From Omphalotus guepiniiformis (taxonomy: Eukaryota > Basidiomycota > Agaricomycetes > Agaricales > Omphalotaceae): 64,000 bases of DNA. The notes beneath the pieces are model-generated. The model saw only the letters and a program-made list of their open reading frames with translations. It was not told the origin of the DNA and searched no databases. The DNA lies in contig JAQOOI010000079.1 of the NCBI GenBank assembly GCA_028554645.1, positions 434,001-498,000 of the forward strand. The letters are read 5' to 3'. The position numbers were made by a program, and so were the translations under genes. This document shows, in pieces, positions 56,052 through 64,000 of the stretch; the stretch's first letter is position 1, and each line of letters opens with the position of its first letter.

Positions 56052-59000
56052 CTACAAGAGCTTCCTGAGCCTATCCTTACCTCCAGACAACCATTCGTGC
56101 ACTGTCATCGAGTATACAACAGCATCCTCAGTAACCCGGTCGGTACCATCCATAACGGTCGTAAAATTCGGGAACGGCGACCCAGGCATACTATTCGAAA
56201 CTTCATAACATCTATTCGTTCCCGAAGTTCAAGTTCAAGTTCAAGTTGCAAGGAGTCAGATGAATGACAGACTCACTTCATAATACCCTCCCGACTCAAC
56301 CCCAACTTCTCCGCAGCTTTCTGACTACGTTCATTCTCAGGAGGAGTTCTCCATCCCACACGAACTAAACCTAGACCTCCATCTACGACTGGATCAAGAA
56401 CGTACGACAAGAGTAGATATCCAGCGTGTTTGAAGATGTGTGTTCCTCTGAATTCGGGAAAGATTTTGACACCGATTAATTTGACATCGAGAGTTGCTTG
56501 AGTGGGATCGCATCCGAGGCTAGTAGCGATCCGATATGGGTAACAGTGGGTTCAATCATTGAGGTGAGTATATACTGTTCCACTGAATAAAAAAGGGATG
56601 ATTTACTGACGAAAGAATACCGGCCATCTGTCCAGATACTTTGTCCATCGCTGCGAAAGATAAGAGATTTGCCCGACGTCGCTGTTTTTCCAAGTACATG
56701 AACACTTGGACTGTCAGCCTGCATCACGGGATGCAGGCGGGAACGAATTCAGTTTTGGCAGCACATCTGTGCATGCAATACAGACAAAACTGTCACTGGA
56801 CACAATTTAACATAAAATCTGAGAAAATGCTAAACATATATTGAATCAATACCAAAATTTTTCATCATTTTTTTTCCTACTAATACTAAAATTATGTTGA
56901 AATTATAGTAAATTGTATCGACACAATACCTTCATTTCTCCAACATCAAACACAGTTATTTACAGTGAACAGATCTTGAACAAATATCAAAAATCATTTA
57001 TCATAAATTCCATAAAATCTTATCATTATTTTTGGGAAAAGTGTTTAAAATAAATATTGAATTTTGGATGCAATTATGTTAATCAAGATCATGATTGTTT
57101 CATCATAAAATACAGAGACAAATGGAAAAGGTGTGTGGAAACTATGCTAAAGCAATTCAAAATCAATTCAGAATAATAGACAGGATATTACTGTGAACTT
57201 ATGCCCAACAAATGTGAAACTAATGTTAAATGTTTCTAAAGTAACATTCATGTTTTGCTTGTGCAAATATACTGAAGATATGCTGAACAAATAAGATATA
57301 TTCAGAGTTAAATACAGAGAGAAATAGAATAGATGTGTGAAAAATATGCTAAACCAATTTAAAATTGATTCAGAATAACAGACAGAAAATTACTGTGAAC
57401 TTATGCTAAACATATGTGAAAGTAATGTTAAATTTCTAATGGTAAAATTTATGTTTTGGTTATTCATATATACTAGCTATATGTTGAACAAATAAGAAAA
57501 CTATGATAAACAGGATCATTTATGTATATAGTCTGTGTATATGGATACAGTTGTACATTAGGTGAATTCATCTTGCATATCCCATGTGTATACATCCAGG
57601 ATGCATCTGCATGGACCTAGTAGATGGACACTGATATCTCTGTATACAGAACAGAGGGGTTAATATATACAAACTTGTGTACAGAAGGTGTTTCCAAGGT
57701 GAGGTATATACAGACAAGGTATACACCCATATAAACTCTGTATACACCCTGTATACATGTCACCCTGTATACCTGTATACACTCTGTATACACCTGTGTA
57801 CACCCTGTATACACCCTGTATACACCCTGTATACACTCTGTATACACCCTGTATGCACTCTGTATGCACTCTGTATGCACTCTGTATGCACTCTGTATGC
57901 ACTCTGTATGCACTCTGTATCCACCCTGTATGCACTCTGTATCCACCCTGTATCCACCCTGTATCCACCCTGTATGCACTCTGTATACACTCTGTATGCA
58001 CCCTGTATGCACCCTGTATCCACTCTGTATGCACCCTGTATACATCCTGTATACACTCTGTATCCAGCCTGACCCTGTATACACCCTGTATACACCCTGT
58101 ATACACCCTGTATGCACCCTGTATGCACCCTGTATGCACCCTGTATACACCCTGTATGCATCCTGTATACACCCTGTATGCACTCTGTATGCACTCTGTA
58201 TGCACCCTGTATACATCTCACCCTGTATACACCCTGTAGTACACCCTGTAGACCTGTATACACCCTATATACACTCTATACATTATTTTTGAGAAAATTG
58301 TTTAAAATAAATATTGAATTTTGGATGCAATTATGTTAATCAAGATCATGATTGTTTCATCATAAAATACAGAGACAAATGGAAAAGGTGTGTGGAAACT
58401 ATGCTAAAGCAATTCAAAATCAATTCAGAATAACAGACAGGATATTACTGTGAACTTATGCTAAACAAATGTGAAACTAATGTTAAATGTTTCTAAAATA
58501 ACATTCATGTTTTGCTTGTGCAAATATACTGAAGATATGCTGAACAAATAAGATATATTCAGAGTTAAATACAGAGAGAAATAGAATAGCACTGCAAACA
58601 ATTCAACATAAATTCCATGGGAAAATGTTAAAAATATGGTGAAATTACATCAAAAGTTTAATTTTCATGTTATTTCACCATATTTGTAATATTTTTCTGT
58701 GGGATTGATGTTGAATTCTTGGCGGTGTAGATGTGTGAAAAATATGCTAAACCAATTTAAAATTGATCCAGAATAACAGACAGAAAATTACTGTGAACTT
58801 ATGCTAAACATATGTGAAAGTAATGTTAAATATCTGATGGTAAAATTTATGTTTTGGTTGTTCATATATACTGGCTATATGTTAAACAAATAACAAAGCT
58901 ATGGTAAACAGGATCATTTATGTATATAGTCTGTGTATATGGACACAGTTGTACATTAGGTGAATTCATCTTGCATATCTCATGTGTATACATCCAGGAT

Positions 59001-60554
59001 GCATCTGCATGGACCTAGTAGATGGACACTGACATCTCTGTATACAGAACATAGGGGTTAATATATACAAACTTGCGTACAGAAGATGTTTCCAAGGTGA
59101 GGTATATACAGACAAGGTATACACCCATATACACTCTGTATACACACTGTATACACTCCCACCTGTATACACCCTGTATACACTCTGTATACACTCTGTA
59201 TACACTCTGTATGCACTCTGTATACACCCTGTATGCACTCTGTATACACTCTGTATGCACCCTGTATCCACCCTGTATCCACCCTGTATCCACCCTGTAT
59301 CCACCCTGTATCCACCCTGTATACACTCTGTATACATCCTGTATACATGTCATCCTGTATACCTGTATACACCCTGTACATCTGTCACCCTGTATACAGA
59401 CAGTGTGTATACAGGTGTACAGAGTGTATAATTAAAGTTTTATGATAAATGATTTTTGATATTTGTTCAACATCTGTTCACTGTAAATCACTGTGTTTGA
59501 TGTTGGAGAAATGAAGGTATTGTGTTGATACAATTTACTATAATTTCAACATAATTTTAGTATTAGTAGCAAAAAAATGATGAAAAATTTCCGTATTAAT
59601 TCAACATATGTTTAGCATTTTCTCACAGATTTTATGTTAAATTTCATCCAGTGTATAAAAAATTACATGTTTCTTACAAAAAAAGTGTTTTTTTTTACTT
59701 GTATTTAACATCTTGTTTTAATACATTTATAACTTGGACCTCCTAGAATATTTTATGTTTATAACAACCTCAAAATAATATCTAACCCAGTCCTGCCAGT
59801 GGCATGGAGCACAAAAATGAGGGGGCAGATGAGGGGCAGAACGAGCCTCGGGCAAGGACGGACCGATTGAACCGGGAGGCCAGCCTTAACTGACCACGGA
59901 GCGCAAGAGAAACGCTGACTAATCAGGCCTCCGGCAATGACAACCGACTTAACCGGAGGCCAGCTTAACTGACCATAAGTGCGCAAAAACGAGGGCCGAA
60001 AATGCTGACTAATATACAATTATTACATATGCAATTTAAGGTCGCTCCGATCAAAGCGGAGGCCCGCTTAACCGTCAAATTTTTGGCTGGACGGTGCCGC
60101 CATAAGAACGAATCCTTCGTTACACTCCGAATTCGTAACTTCAACCCTCTTCTCTGAATACCGTCACATCAGTGAGATAAGCATTCGTCGTTCTGGCATA
60201 GTTTGACTCACCATACGGCCTACCACTTGGGAATGGGTAGAACCAAACTTCTTCAGGGTCTTCGGAGGGTGCCATGAACGCCTTTGAGAGTGCTTCTCCA
60301 TGCAAGGTTGGCTAAAAGTATATTCAGCGTTCATCATGTAACAGAAATTCGATCTCTGAGAAACTCGGATCGCTCATACTTACAATCAAAGGCTCTAACC
60401 GCAGCTTTTCCGTCTCGAGTGGTATCTTTGGAATTGGCAAGAAGCTGTTTAAATCATACGCTGAAGGCGACGTCTTTTCATGTAACTCGCTTTGGGGAGT
60501 TAGTGGTGCGCTGGAGGGAAGTGGGGGTGGTTTGTATGCGTTGTAGTACTGCAT
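56052..60554 (-). CDS. GNAT-family N-acetyltransferase split by a 3.5-kb intron
   Basis: The N-terminal exons (60554-60212) encode MQYYNAYKPPPLPSS, then LETEKLRLEPLI-PTLHGEALSKAFM and WFYPFPSGRPY. A donor (gtgagt, first base 60211) is matched by an acceptor at 56711-56713, joining RPY to VQVFMYLEKQRRR. This gives an intron of 3501 nt where neighbours have 45-70. Next are FAAMDKVSGQMAGIL, ATSLGCDPTQATLDV, IFPEFRGTHIFKHAGYLL, and GWRTPPENERSQKAAEKLGL, which are the core GNAT strands and the acetyl-CoA-binding helix. The last exon ends EWLSGGKDRLRKLL with stop at 56052-56054. It is of the fungal type related to RimJ/RimL-like acetyltransferases; the substrate is unknown. The large intron is filled by an inverted-repeat element. 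Whether it is spliced correctly is not known. Confidence 0.8.
56719..56738. repeat. 8-bp perfect hairpin near the intron acceptor
   Basis: cctgcatc (56719-56726) and gatgcagg (56731-56738) are perfect complements around a 4-nt loop. On the transcribed strand the hairpin lies directly upstream of the presumed acceptor of the 3.5-kb intron. Confidence 0.6.
56794..57007 (+). repeat. Left terminal inverted repeat
   Basis: Matches the reverse complement of 59439-59653 along its full length with scattered single-base differences and 1-2 small indels. Confidence 0.9.
57024..57726 (+). repeat. Direct-repeat unit A
   Basis: Begins cattatttttgggaaaa and runs to the start of array 1. It is repeated at 58281-59119 with a few percent differences. 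It also contains an internal diverged duplication (about 57130-57240 resembles 57345-57440: both have tgtgaacttatgc and aatgttaaat). Confidence 0.85.
57727..58280 (+). repeat. 11-bp minisatellite array 1
   Basis: About 50 tandem copies of CACCCTGTATA and variants (CACTC at the start; ATA, ATG or ATC at the end). Because 11 is not a multiple of three, several long frames stay open on both strands with an 11-residue period; these are not genes. Confidence 0.95.
58281..59119 (+). repeat. Direct-repeat unit A' (with nested MITE)
   Basis: Second copy of unit A. It is longer only because of the 138-bp insertion at 58590-58727 plus a 3-bp duplication. Confidence 0.85.
58590..58727. mobile_element. 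138-bp MITE with TAG target duplication
   Basis: Almost perfectly palindromic: cactgcaaacaattcaacat at the left pairs with the right end, and both halves share tatggtgaaat. It is flanked by TAG (58587-58589 and 58728-58730). The same place in unit A (57330-57332) has a single TAG and no insert, which proves insertion. CACTG ends and a 3-bp duplication resemble CACTA-type elements; that assignment is tentative. Confidence 0.85.
59120..59420 (+). repeat. 11-bp minisatellite array 2
   Basis: About 27 copies of the same 11-bp unit as array 1, with the same set of variants and a degenerate right end (acagtgtgtatacaggtgt). Confidence 0.93.
59439..59653 (-). repeat. Right terminal inverted repeat
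   Basis: Reverse complement of 56794-57007, ending ...catccagtg. Confidence 0.9.
59861..60013 (+). repeat. Two direct copies of a GC-rich unit of about 75 bp
   Basis: Copies at about 59861-59923 and 59941-60013 share ccga.t.aaccgg, aggccagc, ttaactgacca, gcgcaa and gctgactaat. They lie to the right of the inverted-repeat element, inside the same GNAT intron, and differ from it sharply in base composition. This suggests a second, older insertion. Confidence 0.7.
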
Positions 60555-61210
60555 GGATTTGGATGGATGGAGCGTGGATGACTCGTAGTGTAAAGAGATG
60601 TTTTACGTTCTGTTTTCTATACCTGTTTCAATTTGAATACTACTGAATCCTGATGATGATTCCAGACTTGGTATTTCGAGAGGACCGGCCGGCTACACAG
60701 TTCGTAGTTCGCGGGTCCGGCTCAGCTGAGCTCACCTCACGTCTCTTTCGAATTGGAGTACATACATCTTTTAGGGTCATCCGAATTTCGGAACTTGTGG
60801 TTTGACAATACATCAAATTTTCTGATTCAGCGATACGTATATGCAATGTGCCTAGGAGCGTTGTAGCCCCCCTTGCATTACGATTCTATGAAGAACAACT
60901 GTTTCAGACCATGTACTTAAGTAGCGGATGTAATCATGTATGGTAGACGAGATGCAGCCTTTCCGATCACACTACTGTAAGTAAAATCAAATCAGAATCA
61001 ACTCGCTGTTCATTTCTACTCGTAGAAGCGAACCGTTTAGTTTACTTTGAATTTGCCTGCCCTGCCCCGAGCCGCTTCTCCGAGTCTGGTAGTTACTAGT
61101 ACGTGCTTTCCATATGTCAGAAAATTCATTGATTTCTAGCGAATATAACTACATGGAGGGTGTGACCTTCGTACCCTCCAGTTTTAACTTTTTTCTGCTG
61201 ATCGAGAGTA
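60555..61210. other. Divergent intergenic region
   Basis: Promoter space for the GNAT gene (-) and the PLP/rhodanese gene (+). No further feature was recognised. Confidence 0.45.
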
Positions 61211-63128
61211 ATGGCCACCCCTGCATCTGCTTTATTGAACGTCTTCTCTGGACCAAATGCGCTCAAGGACTTTCACGATCCTGACAAGAATGTTTATCTT
61301 CCTGTAAGTGCGAACCCTCTGGTCATGTACTGCTTTCCTCGGATCGAGTTACGACTTATGGTGTTGTCTATAGCTCGTCGAGTTACCTTTTCATCCTTTC
61401 AGCGAACACAAGGTTAGGATTTACGCGAAAATGCTCACCATGGTACCTTCCGCTAATGTTAAGGCTCTCCCTGGTACGTTTAACCACTTGCTGCCCCGTG
61501 ACAAGGGATGTTTCATGACAAGTTTTATTTGACATATACATAGCTCTCAACATGATACGTCGTGCGCAGGAAGCAGGCGACTTTGATCCTGTAAGGGACT
61601 GTGCCGTGGAGTATTCCTCCGGAAATACGGTGTTGTCTTTGGGTATCTTGCATCGACTTTATGGATCGCCTGAAAGTAAGACTATGGCATATATTTCGAA
61701 CAAGACTTCTACCCAGAAGATTCAACTGCTGCGCTTTTTCGTTCGTTGGTTTCCTTTGATATAATGTGTTACATTGGCTGATCGTATCTTTTGTAAAGGG
61801 ACTTGAGCTGCAAGTATTTCCGTCATGGATTGCATTTGACCTGCTGAACGTAAAGTCATTGCAGCTCTCTTTTCGGAGGTCCGGCGCAGGTCGAGCCAAG
61901 CGATCCCATGGGCGGTATTCATGCGGCTATTCAGGATGGTATGAAGCCAAACCACTGGAACCCAGGTCAATATTCGAGCTCTGCGGTAAGAGACAAATCT
62001 TCTGATTACTCGTCAAGTACTGATCGCGGGAACAAGTAGAACAGCGAGGCTCACGTACGTTGTACCGGTCCTCAAATTTACAAGCAACTTCCAAACATCT
62101 CGGTGTTTGCCGCCTCTATCGGTACATCAGGTATGCTTTCAGCGATGTATCAACTAGGTGAAAGAAAGTTATATTATGTGCAGGTACAATGACTGGAACG
62201 GGATCTTACCTCAAGTCCGTGTTACCGAACATCGTGAACCTAGGTGTCTTTACTGCTCCCGGCGATAGAGTACCTGGTCCGCGGCCCATTGACCTCATTC
62301 AAGCTGTCGACCTTCCGTGGTGGGAGGTCATCGACTGCGACGAACATGTCACTTCCTACGATTCGTATTTGACGAGTTTGGACCTCTGTCGACAAGGAAT
62401 TCTTTGTGGACCTAGTTCTGGACTGGCTTTGAAAGGCTTGTTCCAATATCTGGCCAAGAGTCTGAAGGAAACTCCCAGTGGGCTAGATCACCTTCGTGGG
62501 TCTGATGGATTTGTTACTTGTGAGTTCACGGCATACATATATAGGAGAATTGACCTGACACCAAGTTTCGTAAGGCGCCTTCATCTGCTGCGACCTCCCA
62601 TTCCAATACATTGCGGAATACTTCACTAAACTTCCTCCTTCATGCTTTCCTAAGATTCATCGAGAAGAATTGCTGGACGCCGACCTCTATCCATATGGAA
62701 TAAGCTGGAGGATCTCAGCCAAAGAAGCATTCGACTTACTATCAAAGAGTCCCAAAGCCGTCATCCTTGATCTTCGCGACCAAGACGATTTCGCTCAGTG
62801 CTGGTGCAGTGTGGCAAAGTCTATCCATCTAGATTTGAAAGCTTCTAATGACCCAAACCCTTTCACGGACTCGGCTACGCTGGTAAGGCAATGGACTGAC
62901 TTATCCAACTCTTTGAATCCTCGTAATGCTCGGTACGGGTATCTCTATGGGCGTGAAGTGGGAGATGTCGTTGTGATGTCGTACGACGGATACTCTGCGA
63001 GTATTGCGTGTAGCATTATGAGATATCATGGCGCTTCTGCCTACTATATTGATGGAGGTTTTGCATCGTGGAGGAACAACGGTCTTCCTGTGTTTACGGA
63101 AGATTTTAGCGTCCGTGCAAAAATGTGA
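61211..63128 (+). CDS. PLP-dependent cysteine synthase/CBS-like enzyme fused to a rhodanese domain
   Basis: The start at 61211 gives MATPASALLNVFSGPNALKD. Fold-type II PLP domain: MVPSANVKALPALNMIRRA carries the Lys expected to bind PLP, then VEYSSGNTVLSLGI (substrate loop), FGGPAQVEPSDPMGGIHAA, IGTSGTMTGTGSYLKSVLP (phosphate loop) and GILCGPSSGLALKGL. After a linker with a poorly defined splice near 62520-62660, a rhodanese domain follows (WRISAKEAFDLLSKSPKAVI, LDLRDQDDFAQ, YYIDGGFASWRNNGLPVF), ending at TGA 63126-63128. The rhodanese active-site loop reads VVVMSYDGYSAS: Ser stands where Cys is needed, so sulfur transfer by this domain is unlikely. The fusion suggests sulfur or cysteine metabolism. 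One intron (near 61829-61871) has a weak gtcatg donor. Confidence 0.82.
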
Positions 63129-63297
63129 AGAAGTTTGGAAGGAATGGAGTTGTATTACATAATCAATTGGATTTGTCATATTCTCGAATACTTTAAGCAG
63201 TGCTGGCTTGCATTTAATCTGGCATGAACTGGTTCATCTCTACCTCAGATGTAGAAAAGCAAGGGTCAGGATGGGAGAAATAACTTGACCGAGGTCA

Positions 63298-64000
63298 ATG
63301 TCTGTCCCTCTCGATAACGCAGCAACATCTCGAAATGACCAGGACCATCTTGGACTACCCATAGCTACTGCGTCCGCTCCAGAACGTAAGCCCCCCGCAA
63401 CTGGGTTAGTTGACCAGACGAACTATGTTCCTAAAAGCAGGATCATCTCAATCTTCTTGGCTTGTGCGACAGTGGGAACCACGGGACTTTTGGATGAGAC
63501 TATGATTGCTGTGGCTTTGCCTCAAATCAGTACGGATCTTGGAGGTGGTAGCCAAATAGCATGGGTTGCGACTGCGTTCTTTATGTACGTGCTTACATTT
63601 TTTTGTGCTTTTAGCGCGACGTCTTATTTCTTCACAGAACGAGCACAGCATTTCAGCTGCTCTACGGGCGTCTCTCAGATATCTGGTCGAGAAAGGCGGT
63701 TCTTTTTAGCTTGATGTTCATATTTTTCATTGGTAACCTCGGGTCCGCCTTCGCCAGTACCTTTATTCAACTGTTGATATTCAGAGCAGTACGTAAGGAA
63801 TTCATGTCTTTTCAGTTTTTATGCTCAGAAGTTACGGGTCAGATTGCAGGCATTGGCGGTGGTGGTTTACCGACAGTCGCGCAGGTGATAGTATCTGACA
63901 CAGTGTCTCTGAGAGAGCGTGGAAAGTATCAAGGCATCCTCGTGCGTATATCCTGAGCTTTGTGTTGGGTATCCGTGTCGTATTAATTGTCTCTAGGGAA
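63298..64000 (+). CDS. MFS transporter, DHA2-like (truncated by window end)
   Basis: 5' part of a drug:H+ antiporter-like gene running off the window. The start at 63298 reads MSVPLDNAATSRNDQDHLGL. A cytoplasmic leader precedes the first membrane helix, IISIFLACATVGTTGLLDET. Then come MIAVALPQISTDLGGGSQIAW (family signature), VATAFFM joined over an intron to ITSTAFQLLYGRLSDIW, the loop SRKAVLFS, helix LMFIFFIGNLGSAFASTF, and LLIFRA joined over a 54-nt in-frame intron to IAGIGGGGLPTVAQVIVSD. A donor gtgcgtat follows YQGIL. The order and motifs fit 14-helix multidrug transporters; the substrate is unknown. Confidence 0.88.

Larger units (their letters stand above)
56794..59653. mobile_element. 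Non-coding element with 214-bp terminal inverted repeats and internal tandem arrays
   Basis: 2.86 kb, AT-rich. The structure is inverted repeat, then unit A plus 11-bp array 1, then unit A' plus array 2, then inverted repeat. Both ends start CACTGGA. No transposase-like frame exists; the long open frames over the arrays only reflect the 11-bp period. It looks like a non-autonomous DNA transposon or a satellite-bearing MITE-like element. No convincing target duplication is visible (left flank tgt, right flank tat), so the precise ends are uncertain by a few bases. Confidence 0.75.

Noticed and set aside
57617..58339. Long open frames on both strands with an 11-residue period (Tyr-Arg-Val-His-Thr-like repeats)
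   Set aside because: They come from the 11-bp minisatellite, which keeps all frames free of stops. They have no start context, domain or conserved end.
57727..59420. CRISPR array or telomeric repeat
   Set aside because: There are no spacers between units, the genome is eukaryotic, and the 11-bp unit does not match the fungal TTAGGG-type telomere repeat.
58966..59445. Similar periodic frames over the second array
   Set aside because: Same artefact of the 11-bp unit.

Overview
The window is nuclear DNA of a filamentous basidiomycete, most likely an Agaricomycete. Genes are dense and cut by many 45-70 nt GT-AG introns. The gene set is typical of mushroom-forming fungi: a Tup1 corepressor, a kinase with an MLKL-like N-terminus, NADPH nitrate reductase, GH25 lysozyme, a DUF2855 protein, a Mx-like dynamin and a chromovirus. 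There is no bacterial-type operon organisation. Gene models were built by hand from reading frames and splice signals. Gene ends are firmer than internal junctions, and family names come from recognised motifs, not searches.

Layout. 1-6.4 kb: Tup1 (+), then an alpha/beta hydrolase (-). 8.5-12.5 kb: a Ras-superfamily GTPase (-) and a TKL-type kinase (-) with a four-helix, MLKL-like N-terminus; its activation segment is frameshifted. 13.1-19 kb: a MetE-C-like protein, a proline-rich protein, and a dimeric alpha-beta-barrel protein. 20-23.5 kb: a secreted GH25 lysozyme and an L-fuconate-dehydratase-like enolase-superfamily enzyme. 25.4-29.0 kb: a complete nitrate reductase (-). 29.0-35.3 kb: an apparently intact Ty3-type chromovirus with identical 464-bp LTRs and a 5-bp target duplication, inserted 8 bp upstream of the nitrate reductase ATG. 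35.8 kb: an intron-containing tRNA-Gly(GCC). 36.8-43.4 kb: a His-tailed hypothetical protein (-), a dynamin-like GTPase and a DUF2855 protein. 43.7-50.4 kb: a coiled-coil protein with three tandemly duplicated exons (-) and a cyclic-nucleotide phosphodiesterase (-). 52.7-54.4 kb: an NmrA-like NAD(P)-binding protein. 56.1-60.6 kb: a GNAT acetyltransferase (-) whose 3.5-kb intron carries a non-coding inverted-repeat element. 61.2-64 kb: a PLP-enzyme/rhodanese fusion and the 5' part of an MFS transporter.

The strongest observations are the following. (1) The chromovirus shows its replication signals in sequence: an 11-nt self-priming match between the predicted RNA 5' end and the primer-binding site, and a gag-pol -1 frameshift cassette (slippery heptamer, 5-nt spacer, 10-bp hairpin with the gag stop in its loop). 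(2) Its position should separate the nitrate reductase from its promoter. (3) The MLKL-like kinase is a candidate cell-death or immune-type protein that looks broken in its activation loop. (4) A 2.86-kb element combines 214-bp terminal inverted repeats, a large direct duplication and two arrays of an 11-bp minisatellite, and carries a nested MITE whose empty site survives in the duplicate. (5) 8-nt and 10-nt micro-exons are required by the lysozyme and NmrA-like reading frames.
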